Positions 36,020 to 44,315 of a stretch of DNA of 64,000 nucleotides are shown here, one piece after another (position 1 is the stretch's first letter; every line of letters starts with the position of its first letter). Source of the DNA: Burkholderiales bacterium (GTDB lineage Bacteria; Pseudomonadota; Gammaproteobacteria; Burkholderiales; Burkholderiaceae_C); assembly GCA_016191525.1 (NCBI GenBank), contig JACPOK010000026.1, positions 186,001 to 250,000 of the forward strand. The letters are read 5' to 3'. Below the pieces are notes generated by a model, which worked only from the letters and a program-made list of their open reading frames with translations, ran no database searches and was not told the DNA's origin. A program made the translations under genes and the position numbers.

Positions 36020-36843
36020 TGGAACACTTCATCAATCCGCGCCTGGCCAGCGACAAGGCGGTCGACTGCGTCGTGGTCGGCGCCGGCGGGACTGGCTCGC
36101 AGGTCATCACTGCGCTCGCCCAGGTCCAGCACGCGTTGGTGGCGCTCGGACATGCCGGGCTCAACGTGACGGTGGTCGACGACGACATCGTGTCCGAAGC
36201 GAACGTGGGGAGGCAATGGTTCTTCCCAGCCGACGTCGGGAAATCGAAGGCCGAAGTCCTGGTCCAGCGAGTGAACCTGACGCTGGGTACCGACTGGCAT
36301 GCCGAACCCGTGAGGTTGACCGCGTCGCACAAACTCGGTCACCCACTGGTGATCGGATGCGTGGACACCAGGGTGGCACGGTTCAACATCATGCGCGCCA
36401 TGGAAGAGGGCAGCATGGGCCCGGCTTATTACCTTGACTTCGGCAACCGCCAGTACTCTGGGCAGGTCGTTCTAGGCGAGGTGACGCGGGCGCGGAGAAA
36501 GACCAACCAAGCGAGCAAGCTTCCCCACGTCGGGGAGCTGTTCCCGGAGGTGATGGACTCCGCCGTGGTGGATCCCGACGAGGGGCCGTCGTGCTCGCTC
36601 GCGGACGCGCTGCGCAAGCAGAGCCTGTTCATCAACCGGGCGCTCGTCGCGCATGGCATGGCGATGCTCTGGGAGCTGCTCCACACGGGGCGCATCGACT
36701 ATCACGGTGTTTTCGTGAACCTGAAAAGTGGACGCACGACGTCGCTGCCTGTCGACCCCAATGTGTGGGCGAAGTACGGCTACGGCAAGTCGAAAACGCG
36801 CATCCGGCGATGCGGTCGCAAGCCCGAAAGGGCCACGGCATAA
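36019..36843 (+). CDS. PRTRC ThiF/E1-like protein, 274 aa
   Basis: An adenylation-type Rossmann protein: VVVGAGGTGSQVITAL (residues 18-33), TVVDDDIVSEANVGRQWF (Asp and Arg-X of ATP binding), VIGCVDTRVARFNI. The segment PSCSLADALRKQSLFIN (about 190-206) is typical of PRTRC ThiF proteins, with Cys192 a candidate thioester site. E1-like proteins activate the C-terminal glycine of a ubiquitin-like protein. The start codon overlaps the stop of gene A. It is the last gene before the terminator at 36868. The ParM-like protein D and a PRTRC ParB, usually found with this set, are not in the window. Confidence 0.9.
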   Translation: MEHFINPRLASDKAVDCVVVGAGGTGSQVITALAQVQHALVALGHAGLNVTVVDDDIVSEANVGRQWFFPADVGKSKAEVLVQRVNLTLGTDWHAEPVRLTASHKLGHPLVIGCVDTRVARFNIMRAMEEGSMGPAYYLDFGNRQYSGQVVLGEVTRARRKTNQASKLPHVGELFPEVMDSAVVDPDEGPSCSLADALRKQSLFINRALVAHGMAMLWELLHTGRIDYHGVFVNLKSGRTTSLPVDPNVWAKYGYGKSKTRIRRCGRKPERATA

Positions 36844-36867
36844 CCGGGAGCACGAGAAAAAAGAGAG

Positions 36868-36899
36868 GGGCGGCACTGCGAAAGCAGGCCGCCCTTTTT
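36868..36899 (+). terminator. Rho-independent terminator of the PRTRC operon
   Basis: GGGCGGC-A-CTGC, loop GAAA, GCAG-GCCGCCC, then TTTTT. The 11-bp stem has one bulged A. It lies 24 bp after the ThiF stop. Confidence 0.9.
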
Positions 36900-36957
36900 C
36901 GTTTGAGCTACTGAAAAACGCGCTCACCGCGTGCCACGCAACGGTACCGCACTGTAG

Positions 36958-36986
36958 TTGGTGGGCATGCGCAAATCCCCTACAAT
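36958..36986 (+). promoter_or_regulatory. Putative sigma-70 promoter for the 37.3 kb genes
   Basis: TTGGTG (36958-36963), a 17-bp spacer, then TACAAT (36981-36986). It lies about 280 bp ahead of the first small gene, giving a long leader that contains a short hairpin (AGGGGAA/TTCCCCT near 37201-37218). No other gene is seen in the gap 36844-37267. Confidence 0.5.
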
Positions 36987-37267
36987 GATCGCAACACCGC
37001 TGCTGACGGTCACCAGCAATTCACCAGGATGCGTCGCTCGCCGACGTGTTCACGAGCCACCGGCTCGACACCTCCATAGGCTATTTGCGAGATGAAACTC
37101 AAGGCGTGAGCTTTGCGCTTCTTCTTGCGGCGATTGCCGTGGGCGGACGCAACACGTGATGTTGCATAGCGTTTCGGGTCACCACCCGGAACTTCATCCC
37201 AAGGGGAACTTCTTCCCCTCGGGGCAGAGGTCTCTCCGATTTCTCAACCGAGTTTTGGAGAACCTCA

Positions 37268-37405
37268 ATGAAGCTGATCGCTTTCATCCTTTGCATTGCC
37301 ATTGCCATGGGCGCCTTCGCCATGAAGGGCGCTTCGACTGCCCCCGCGGCCGTCAAGCAGGGCATCAGCAAAATCGAAAAGGCCGAGGCGCAAGCCTTGC
37401 GCTGA
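37268..37405 (+). CDS. Small membrane or secreted peptide, 45 aa
   Basis: A TTGGAGAAC site precedes the ATG at 37268. The product starts MKLIAFILCIAIAMGAFAM, a strong hydrophobic signal or membrane helix, followed by a Thr/Ala-rich stretch and a charged helix (KQGISKIEKAEAQALR). It is likely exported or anchored in the membrane. Too short for family assignment. It sits behind a promoter and a structured leader, which supports it as a real gene. Confidence 0.6.
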   Translation: MKLIAFILCIAIAMGAFAMKGASTAPAAVKQGISKIEKAEAQALR

Positions 37406-37489
37406 TTCGCGCGTTTCGCAAACCCCACGGGGCATTTCCCCGTGGCCGGGGGAATTGTCTGTAATTTTCTTGGCCGCAGGAGATATTCC

Positions 37490-37777
37490 ATGTTTGCATC
37501 CCAATTGGTGACGGACTTCCATGCCGCCCAAACCGTCCGCGCGATCTCGCACGAACGCGCCATCGTGAAGATGGCGGAACAGCACCCCGACCGGCTGGCC
37601 GCGCTCCTGCGCGCCAACCCCAGGATGCTGAACCACATGGCCGATCCGGAAGTCGTCGCCAAGACGCTGGCGGATACCGGCTACGTCGAGCTGTGCGACT
37701 CCATCGCGCGCTCGCTGGATGTCACCCGTGACGTCCGGCAGGCCTTCAAGGCCCGCGGAGCCGTCGACTACGTGTAG
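37490..37777 (+). CDS. Hypothetical protein, 95 aa
   Basis: The GCAGGAG site at 37477-37483 supports the ATG at 37490. The 95-residue helical product contains AISHERAIVKMAEQHPDRLAALLRANPRML and ELCDSIARSLDVTRDVRQAF, i.e. a small all-alpha, soluble, charged protein. It lies 84 bp after the small peptide gene and ends 14 bp before a perfect hairpin. Function unknown. Confidence 0.6.
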   Translation: MFASQLVTDFHAAQTVRAISHERAIVKMAEQHPDRLAALLRANPRMLNHMADPEVVAKTLADTGYVELCDSIARSLDVTRDVRQAFKARGAVDYV

Positions 37778-37791
37778 ACGGTGCAGACCCA

Positions 37792-37817
37792 GAGCGTGAG
37801 GCGAAAGCCTCACGCTC
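37792..37817 (+). other. Perfect 11-bp RNA hairpin with GAAA loop
   Basis: GAGCGTGAGGC, GAAA, GCCTCACGCTC. There is no T-run after it, so it is not a typical terminator; it may block exonucleases or processing. It is one of several long hairpins in the gaps of the 37-49 kb block. Confidence 0.6.
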
Positions 37818-38052
37818 CGCGGTCCTTCGAGAGTTCTGTTGCATGCCCCGAGGCATTCAAGAGAGGTTCTCACGTGTCGATTTGCTGGGGTCGACCGAAT
37901 TTTCTCCACCAGCATGGCCCAGGGTCCAACTGCCCTTCGGGCGGTTTGGCCCTCAGACTAGGAGGTCTGAAGTGCAAGGTAGGTTAGGCCTGCCTTGCGT
38001 GCCATTGACCCAGCAAGCGTTCAGCTTTGTCTCCGAGACGGACCGCCACTCG

Positions 38053-38706
38053 ATGGCTGTCAACTACGAGATGAAAGTGAGGCGTGCGCTCAAACGCATC
38101 GACAAGATCAGCCCCGCCCTTCTGGCGGATCTGCGCGTCGAAGTGCTGGAGCAGCCCCTGTTCGCCACGGCGGATCAGGGCGCTGCTTCCTCTGTCCCGA
38201 ATCTAGAGGCGGCTGACGAGACCGAGGCCTTTGAAGGCGCGGACGAGTTCAGCTGTTCGGAAACGGAAAAACAGGAACACATCGACTGGATCGCATCCCA
38301 ACCCGAGAGGTTTGTAGGCTACGTTCTGGATTCGGCGTTTGACGTTCTTGCGGGTATTGGCAACGCAAGGGAGAAGGCCCACATCATCGAATGGATGTTT
38401 GCGGCCGACATACACGGGTATCTGCACTACACGGAGAAAGCCGCACGCGATTGCGGCGACGACAGGCAAGCCGAGAGCGACGACATCGTCGAACTCGTCA
38501 AGCCGATCTTCAGTGTGGACATCCCATTCACGTTTCAGTGGTGCTGCAAGGTCTTCGGACTGCGTGCAGACGAGTACCAGGCGCAGGTCCTGGACGCACT
38601 GAATGAAGCGATCGCGTTCACGCGCGAACGAGAAAACCAAGGCGAACTGAAACCTGGACGACACAAGGTGTACCAGGACACCCATCAGCTCGCCTCAGCC
38701 CTTTGA
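38053..38706 (+). CDS. Hypothetical protein, 217 aa
   Basis: The start is put at the ATG at 38053 (MAVNYEMKVRRALKRIDK); the frame runs back to 37843 through a hairpin-rich leader that is unlikely to be coding. The product has a basic helical start, an acidic linker (EAADETEAFEGADEF), and a helical C-terminal domain with ERFVGYVLDSAFDVLAGIGNAREKAHIIEWMFAADI and FQWCCKVFGLRADEYQAQVLDALNEAI. No known motif. It precedes the CobS-like gene by 8 bp and is probably in its operon. Confidence 0.6.
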   Translation: MAVNYEMKVRRALKRIDKISPALLADLRVEVLEQPLFATADQGAASSVPNLEAADETEAFEGADEFSCSETEKQEHIDWIASQPERFVGYVLDSAFDVLAGIGNAREKAHIIEWMFAADIHGYLHYTEKAARDCGDDRQAESDDIVELVKPIFSVDIPFTFQWCCKVFGLRADEYQAQVLDALNEAIAFTRERENQGELKPGRHKVYQDTHQLASAL

Positions 38707-38714
38707 GGTGTTCA

Positions 38715-39719
38715 ATGGATCAAACGAATCCGACCTGGGTTACCAGGCCGGCCAAAGACTTGTTCGGTGGCGTGCTGCAAGCCAACACGCCGCTGAACGG
38801 CTTCGACAGACCGTGGGAGTTGTCCCACATCCGGTCGCCCCGGCCGTGTGCCGGGTACGTCTGGGACGTGGACAAGTTGAAGTGGATGATCGCGTTCTTC
38901 CTGAGTGGGAACACGGCCGCACGCTTCATCGGGCACACGGGAACCGGCAAGACCGAGTGCGTGGCCGAATTCCACGCGCAGCTCAACCTGCCGCTTTTCT
39001 GCATCACGGCGAACCCGAGGATGGAGGCCTTCCAGCTGATCGGTCGGTACTTGCCCGTGGCAGGTGGCGGTGTTGAATGGCGCGACGGGCCTGTCCTCGC
39101 TGCGGCGAGGTACGGCTTCAGCGTCGTGGTCGAGGAATACAACGTGCTGGACCCGGGCGAAGCAACGGGACTGAATAGCTTCCTGGAAGGGCGCCCTTAC
39201 ACGGTGCCGGAGACCGGGGAGACCGTGGTGCCGAAACAGGGCTTCCGCGTGTTCGCCACGGTGAACCCGAAGTCCTTCGGGTACGCAGGACGGAACCAGC
39301 AAGACATCGCCAATGACGACAGGTTCGTCAACCAGCTGTTCTGCTACCCCGATGCGGATGTCGAGCGGCCGCTTGTGGAAACATTTCTCAAGAGCGCCTT
39401 GCGTCAGAGCGACGACGAGGCCGCCAACATCGCGACTCTGGTCGTGAAGTCTGGGAACATGATCCGCGATGCGTTCATGGGAGAGAACGACAGCGCGGAT
39501 GCTTTGCCCTTCACGATGTCGCGACGCGGCGTGATGGAGTGGGCAAAGTGGACGGTGCTGAGCAAGTCCCTGGCACCGACCGGGACCGATCCGCTGTTCC
39601 ATGCGCTTGACACGGTTGTGGGCTACAGCCTGGACCGTGAAGGGCGAGAGGCGCTACGCGTCATCGTGGAAGGTGCCACCGGGCGCACCCGCACGGTGCC
39701 GAAGGCACAGGGGACCTGA
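38715..39719 (+). CDS. CobS/MoxR-like AAA ATPase, 334 aa
   Basis: Walker A GHTGTGKTE (about residues 73-81), Walker B VVVEEYN (about 137-143), sensor 1 in ATVNPKSFGYAG, and an arginine-finger-like RFVNQLF. This resembles MoxR/CobS-type ATPases, which partner with VWA proteins to remodel or insert a metal into a target. In this region a DUF3150 protein and a CobT-like VWA protein follow 5-6 kb later on the same strand, so the trio is likely functionally linked. The ATG at 38715 has GAGGTG upstream. It is not proof of cobaltochelatase activity, since related pairs act on other targets. Confidence 0.8.
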   Translation: MDQTNPTWVTRPAKDLFGGVLQANTPLNGFDRPWELSHIRSPRPCAGYVWDVDKLKWMIAFFLSGNTAARFIGHTGTGKTECVAEFHAQLNLPLFCITANPRMEAFQLIGRYLPVAGGGVEWRDGPVLAAARYGFSVVVEEYNVLDPGEATGLNSFLEGRPYTVPETGETVVPKQGFRVFATVNPKSFGYAGRNQQDIANDDRFVNQLFCYPDADVERPLVETFLKSALRQSDDEAANIATLVVKSGNMIRDAFMGENDSADALPFTMSRRGVMEWAKWTVLSKSLAPTGTDPLFHALDTVVGYSLDREGREALRVIVEGATGRTRTVPKAQGT

Positions 39720-40615
39720 TGGCCAACGCGTTGCTTTCACGCGCCGGCCAGCTCGCTCGCAGGGCGCCTGGCGGCCTGTTCCGCCTAGTGCTGCGCCTCT
39801 GCGGCGTAGAGGCACGCCGGCGTGAACGTGAAGCGGCCCTCGAGGCGGCCCTCGTTCTCCGGCGCGCGACGATCACGCCGCAGGGCGTGGATACAAGCCA
39901 GATGCGGGAATCGCAAATCTTCCCGTTTCAGGTCACGGACAGGTCCGGAGTGCCGATAGGCACGCTGAAGATCTGGTACGACGCGCAGACGCGAGTCGCC
40001 AAGCGCGAGCTGACTATCGTGAACAAGTTGCTCGCGGATGCGCTGGCCAGCCCTCGGCTCCCCTTGGAGCCCAGGCGGCTGCCGTCCGTGGACTCGATGG
40101 CGACTCTGCGTGAGGTCAGCCTGCGCGAGGTCGAAGAGATCCTCGGGCGCAAGTTCGGCAGGGAGCATGCGGGCCGCGCTGCCCCTGCACCCGCTGCAAC
40201 GCAACCGACGCCCATGGCGCCACCGGTGCCGATCGCTCCCCGAGAGCGCGCGGTACCGGCGCGCGCGGTGCGGTCCAAGGCGGCATACGTGCAGCAGGTG
40301 GACGAAGGCGTTGTCCAGGACTGGGGTTTGGACCAGCGGACGATTCCCGACTCCGACAATCCCGGAGGCGGGATGCGGAAGATCGAACACTACTTCGTGG
40401 ACGTGCAGCTCACGAACGGCGACAACCCCGGCAGCATCAAGCGCGTCTGGGGCTCTGATCTGGAGCGCGCCGTTGCCGCGGCATCCCCGCAGCGTGGCGA
40501 CCAGATCCGCATCTCGCACCTGGGGCGTCAGCAAATCCCTGGAGGGGAGGGCGACAAGCGGAAACGCTACATGAACATGTACGACATTGAACTGATGATG
40601 GGAGGGAAACGGTGA
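39719..40615 (+). CDS. Hypothetical protein with relaxase-associated-type C-terminal domain, 298 aa
   Basis: It starts at the overlap TGATG with the AAA gene. The N-terminus is basic and Ala/Arg-rich, the middle has IFPFQVTDRSGVPIGTLKIWYDAQTR, then comes a Pro-rich linker. The C-terminal 90 residues carry HYFVDVQLTNGDNPGSIKRVWGSDLERAV and GDQIRISHLGRQ. A similar WGxDLERA ... GDxI element occurs as a C-terminal domain in plasmid relaxases and associated proteins. It may therefore bind plasmid-transfer or replication proteins (inference). It overlaps the SSB gene by 4 bp. Confidence 0.55.
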   Translation: MANALLSRAGQLARRAPGGLFRLVLRLCGVEARRREREAALEAALVLRRATITPQGVDTSQMRESQIFPFQVTDRSGVPIGTLKIWYDAQTRVAKRELTIVNKLLADALASPRLPLEPRRLPSVDSMATLREVSLREVEEILGRKFGREHAGRAAPAPAATQPTPMAPPVPIAPRERAVPARAVRSKAAYVQQVDEGVVQDWGLDQRTIPDSDNPGGGMRKIEHYFVDVQLTNGDNPGSIKRVWGSDLERAVAAASPQRGDQIRISHLGRQQIPGGEGDKRKRYMNMYDIELMMGGKR

Positions 40616-40959
40616 GCATCAACGTCTTCACGGTCTCGGGCAGGCTCGGCCAACAGCCGATGCTGAAGAAGTTTCCGAACGGCCAGCAAGTCGCCGAGTT
40701 CACCCTCGCGCACCGTCGCAAGGTCAAGGACAAGGCCACAGGGGAGCGCAAGCCGGTCAGCGACTGGTATGCGTGCAATCTCTGGGGTCCGCTGGCCGAG
40801 ATCCTCTGTCAGGAAGCCATCCGCGGCCAGGTCATCACCGTCACCGGCGAACTGGCCCAGGAGAGCTACGAGCGCGACGGCGTCATGGTGCCGCGGCCCG
40901 AGATCGCGGTGGCCAGCTTCGAGCTTGGCCGTCGGCCTCGGGCAGTTGAAGGCACTTAG
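40612..40959 (+). CDS. ssb: Single-stranded DNA-binding protein, 115 aa
   Basis: A typical OB-fold start, MSINVFTVSGRLGQQP, then FTLAHRRKVKDKATGERK, WYACNLWGPLAEIL and GQVITVTGELAQESYERDG. It is short (115 residues) and ends RAVEGT, so it lacks the acidic DDDIPF-type tail that recruits partner proteins in chromosomal SSBs. The GTG at 40612 overlaps the upstream stop (GTGA). It would coat single-stranded plasmid DNA during replication or transfer. Confidence 0.85.
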   Translation: MSINVFTVSGRLGQQPMLKKFPNGQQVAEFTLAHRRKVKDKATGERKPVSDWYACNLWGPLAEILCQEAIRGQVITVTGELAQESYERDGVMVPRPEIAVASFELGRRPRAVEGT

Positions 40960-41265
40960 GTGTCGATGGACGCAAGGGAGGCGCGCGGGGTCTACGATCC
41001 TGTCGCGCAGTCCCTCTACGTGGCCTACCAGAGCCATCCGGGCGCGGCGTCTCGCTGCTTCGAGTACCTGGATGTTCCTGGCGCTGCCTGGGAGCGCATG
41101 TGCGATGCCGAGACGGGCTGGCGGTATTTCAGCGAAGCCATTCAGGATCGGTTTCTGCACTTCGAAGTCGGCAAGGCCCACTTCGAGACAATCTACGCTA
41201 CTTACTCAGTACGTTGCGTAGTAGCGGCCAGCAAGGGGGAACCCCATGTGCTGGTCGAGTCCTGA
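40960..41265 (+). CDS. KTSC-like domain protein, about 100 aa
   Basis: It begins immediately at the SSB stop (GTG at 40960, or ATG at 40966). The sequence VYDPVAQSLYVAYQSHPGAA and YLDVPGAAWERMCDAETGWRYFSEAIQDRF resembles the KTSC fold (lysine-tRNA synthetase/short-chain-type domain of about 60 residues). A short C-terminal extension follows. The role is unknown. Cotranscription with ssb suggests plasmid DNA metabolism. It is the last gene before the structured intergenic RNA at 41267. Confidence 0.55.
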   Translation: MSMDAREARGVYDPVAQSLYVAYQSHPGAASRCFEYLDVPGAAWERMCDAETGWRYFSEAIQDRFLHFEVGKAHFETIYATYSVRCVVAASKGEPHVLVES

Positions 41266-41266
41266 C

Positions 41267-41451
41267 CTTGGTCAGGGGAAAGCCCGAGCGGCTTTTCCGA
41301 TGGTAGGAACCATCGGAAAGGGCGTTTGCCAAATCGCCGCAATTCATTTAGCATCTTCAAACACCTAGCTGTGGGTCCAAACAGCAATTCTCCTTTCCGC
41401 GACCGACTGGTTCCGGACTCCCCCCAAGCATACGCTTTTCCCCTGACCAAG
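41267..41451 (+). ncRNA. Structured leader RNA candidate upstream of the ribonucleotide reductase
   Basis: A long-range pair, CTTGGTCAGGGGAAAGC (41267-41283), is complementary to GCTTTTCCCCTGACCAAG (41434-41451) with one extra base, enclosing about 150 nt. Inside is a hairpin, CTTTTCCGATGGT/ACCATCGGAAAGG with an AGGA loop (41292-41322). The domain ends about 155 nt before the reductase ATG at 41607. No cobalamin-riboswitch B12 box was recognised. It may be a cis-regulatory leader or a processed RNA. Confidence 0.5.
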
Positions 41452-41606
41452 CCGCGCCTTTGCGCGCCTTGCTGAGGGTTCTGCGCTTGTGCGCACACAG
41501 ATGCTGACTGATTCAGCAATTCGCACCGGCTCGACCGGAGCGTCCTCGTGGACCGAGCTCGCTTCGCGCAGCTACGGCACCACGATCACTTCATGAAGGA
41601 GATTCC

Positions 41607-44147
41607 ATGCAAACAGTCATGGACAAAATCACCCGCGAACCCCAGGCCATCACGGTCGAGGTTCTCGCAGAGAAATACTGCCTCGATGGCGAGAGCTCGC
41701 AAGAAGACGTCTTCGAACGCGTCGCGCGGGCGGTTTCGTCGGTCGAGAAGACGCAAGAGCAACGGCGCGTCTGGGAAGATCGCTTCCTGCAGAACATGCT
41801 CAGCGGCGCGATCGGCGCCGGGCGCATCATGGCTTCCGCTGGCGCCGCCAACAGGTCCACGTGGATCAACTGCTTCGTCCAGCCCGTTGCCGATACGGGA
41901 TTTGGCTACGACGCGGACGGCCTGCCCGGCATCTACCAGGCACTCGCCGAAGCAGGGGAGACGCTGCGCCGCGGCGGCGGTGTGGGCTACAACTTCTCGC
42001 GCATCCGCCCCAAGGGTGCGCTCGTGAAGGGTACCAATACCGACGCATCCGGGCCGTGCACGTTCATGGACGTGTTCGACGCGTCGTGTCAGACCGTGAT
42101 GGCGGCCGGCGCGCGCCGGGGCGCTCAAATGGGCATCCTGAACATCGACCATCCGGACATCCTGGAGTTCATCCAGGCCAAACGGAAGAAGGGCCGCTGG
42201 AACAACTTCAACGTGTCCGTCGGTGTCACGCGGGCGTTCATGGACGCTCGCCGCACGGGCAGCGAGTGGCATCTGGTGCATCGGGCAACGCCCACGAAGG
42301 CGCTCATCGACAACGGTGCCTACCAACGGACCGATGGCATGTGGGTCTATGGAAGCGTCAAGGCCACCGACTTGTGGGACGCCATCATGAAGTCGGCCTA
42401 CGAATTCGCGGAGCCGGGCATCCTGTTCCTCGACAACATCAACGAGGACAACAACCTCCGTTACACGGAGACCATCGAAGCGACCAACCCGTGCGGCGAA
42501 ATTCCGATTCCGCCTTACGGTTGCTGCGACCTCGGCCCGATCCTGCTTCCCGCCTTCGTCCGCGATGCGTTCACGCCGGCGGCCGAGTTCCAGATGGATC
42601 GCTTCAAGCAGGCAGTGCGCGTGCAGGTGCGGTTCCTGGACAACGTGCTGGATGGAACGCCCTGGCCGCTGGACCATCAGCAGAAGGAAGCGCAACAGAA
42701 GCGACGCATCGGAGTCGGCTTCACTGGCCTGGGCAACGCGCTGGCGATGCTCGGTTTGCGATATGACAAGGACTGCGGCCGCAAGATGGCTGCGACCATC
42801 GCCGAAGAAATGCGCGACGCCGCATACGACTCCTCGGTGGAGCTGGCGATCGAGCGCGGGCCGTTCCCGCTGTTCAACGCCGACGAGTACCTGAAGGACG
42901 GCACGTGTGCCTCGCGCCTTCCGGAAACACTGAAGGCGAAGATTCGTTCCCACGGCATCCGCAACAGCCACCTGCTGTCCATCGCGCCGACTGGCACCGT
43001 GAGCCTGGCCTTCGCGGACAACGCGAGCAACGGCATCGAACCGCCGTTCTCACTCGCGTACACGCGCAACAAGCGAACGCCCGAGGGCGCAGTGAAGAAG
43101 ATCCCCGTCGTGGACCACGGTGTGCGGGTTTTCCTGGAAACGCTCGAGCCCGGGCTTGCGCAAGCAACCTTGGACGCGATCTGCACCTCAAAGCAGGACG
43201 TCACCTTCAAGGGGGAAGAGCGGCCCCTGAAGGGCATCCTCCCGAACGCGATGGTGACCGCGCTCGAGATGAGCTGCGGTGACCACCTGAACATGATGGG
43301 AGCAGTCCAGCCCTTCATTTGCTCGGCCATCAGCAAGACCGTCAACGTGCCTGTGGACTACCCGTTCGATGACTTCAAGCGACTGTACGACAGTGCTTAC
43401 GACATGGGCCTCAAGGGCTGCGCGACGTACCGTCCCAACGACATCCTGGGCGCGGTGCTCGAAACCACGGCGCCGGCGGAGAAGCCGACGGCCGTCGCGG
43501 ACGTCGACCCGCTGCGCGTGAGCATCGAACGACGGCCCGAAGGGGAACTCGACGCGGTCATCGAGAAGATCGTGTACCACACGAGCGAGGGCACGAAGTC
43601 GCTGTATATCGCAGTGTCCTTTGCCAACGTGGACGGTGTCCTCAACGGGAAGCACGTGACCATCGAGCGCCCTATCGAGGTGTTCATGCCGGCAGGCCAA
43701 AGCGACGAGGGCCAGCAATGGTTCACCGGTGCGATGCGGCTGATGTCGCTGACAGCCCGAGACGGCCGGCTCCCCAAGGCGCTTGCGGATCTCCGCAAGG
43801 TGGCCTGGGACAAGGGGCAGGTCCGGTTCGGGCAGTACGAGAAGGCGGACGGGACGCGCGTGCCGCGGTTCCATTCGTCCGAGGTGGCTGCGATCGCGTT
43901 TGCGATCCAGCAGATCCTGTACCGGCGTGGCTTCCTCGGGAAAGAAGGTGAGGTCAACCCGGTCGAGGTCTTGGCTGCCAAGCGGCAGCGGCCGGCACCG
44001 CCGCCCGTAGCATTCGCCGGCGGCGCCGCAGCTTCGGCCGCGGCCTTGCCGGGAAAGAAGTGCCAGGAGTGCGGAGCAAGCGCTGTCATCAAGAAGGATG
44101 GCTGCGACTTCTGCACAAACTGCGGCAACCTCGGCTCTTGCGGTTGA
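41607..44147 (+). CDS. nrdJ: Adenosylcobalamin-dependent (class II) ribonucleotide reductase, 846 aa
   Basis: Reduces ribonucleotides to deoxyribonucleotides using vitamin B12. Landmarks: active-site Cys89 in WINCFV, GGGVGYNFSRIRPKGA, the catalytic NPCGE (294-298), FLDNVLDGTPWPL, and the C-terminal redox pair in CQECGASAVIKKDGC followed by CTNCG. The C-terminus also has an Ala/Pro-rich linker. The GAAGGAGA site supports the ATG at 41607. A B12-dependent enzyme would let the plasmid support DNA synthesis without oxygen or iron, provided the host makes or takes up B12. It lies between CobS-like and CobT-like genes, which is suggestive but does not by itself show B12 synthesis. Confidence 0.92.
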   Translation: MQTVMDKITREPQAITVEVLAEKYCLDGESSQEDVFERVARAVSSVEKTQEQRRVWEDRFLQNMLSGAIGAGRIMASAGAANRSTWINCFVQPVADTGFGYDADGLPGIYQALAEAGETLRRGGGVGYNFSRIRPKGALVKGTNTDASGPCTFMDVFDASCQTVMAAGARRGAQMGILNIDHPDILEFIQAKRKKGRWNNFNVSVGVTRAFMDARRTGSEWHLVHRATPTKALIDNGAYQRTDGMWVYGSVKATDLWDAIMKSAYEFAEPGILFLDNINEDNNLRYTETIEATNPCGEIPIPPYGCCDLGPILLPAFVRDAFTPAAEFQMDRFKQAVRVQVRFLDNVLDGTPWPLDHQQKEAQQKRRIGVGFTGLGNALAMLGLRYDKDCGRKMAATIAEEMRDAAYDSSVELAIERGPFPLFNADEYLKDGTCASRLPETLKAKIRSHGIRNSHLLSIAPTGTVSLAFADNASNGIEPPFSLAYTRNKRTPEGAVKKIPVVDHGVRVFLETLEPGLAQATLDAICTSKQDVTFKGEERPLKGILPNAMVTALEMSCGDHLNMMGAVQPFICSAISKTVNVPVDYPFDDFKRLYDSAYDMGLKGCATYRPNDILGAVLETTAPAEKPTAVADVDPLRVSIERRPEGELDAVIEKIVYHTSEGTKSLYIAVSFANVDGVLNGKHVTIERPIEVFMPAGQSDEGQQWFTGAMRLMSLTARDGRLPKALADLRKVAWDKGQVRFGQYEKADGTRVPRFHSSEVAAIAFAIQQILYRRGFLGKEGEVNPVEVLAAKRQRPAPPPVAFAGGAAASAAALPGKKCQECGASAVIKKDGCDFCTNCGNLGSCG

Positions 44148-44185
44148 GGGTGCTGAGTAGGGCATAGCCCGGAAAACTGTCTCAC

Positions 44186-44290
44186 GACGGTTTTCCAATG
44201 CGATCACGCATTGGAAAGCCGTCTGGCTTCCTGAGCTGCCAGGCATGCAGCATATTTTTCAACCCTTGTGGGATCACATTCCCACAAGGG
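44186..44290 (+). other. Two long hairpins ahead of the DUF3150 gene
   Basis: Hairpin 1 (44186-44223) is a 17-bp stem with one G-T pair: GACGGTTTTCCAATGCG, ATCA, CGCATTGGAAAGCCGTC. Its upper strand can instead pair with GGAAAAC at 44171-44177, giving an alternative fold. Hairpin 2 (44263-44290) is an 11-bp stem, CCCTTGTGGGA/TCCCACAAGGG, with a 6-nt loop, ending 26 bp before the ATG at 44316. Neither has a T-run. Confidence 0.65.
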
Positions 44291-44315
44291 AGTGTGGTCT
44301 CCGGAATGGAGATCC

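Noticed and set aside
36987..37097. 36-aa frame after the 36958 promoter
   Set aside because: It starts at the first ATG after the -10 box with no ribosome binding site and has a Pro/Arg-rich, non-protein-like composition.
41267..41606. A cobalamin riboswitch ahead of the B12-dependent reductase
   Set aside because: The expected B12 box and conserved core were not recognised. The structure seen is a long-range pair with hairpins of another kind.
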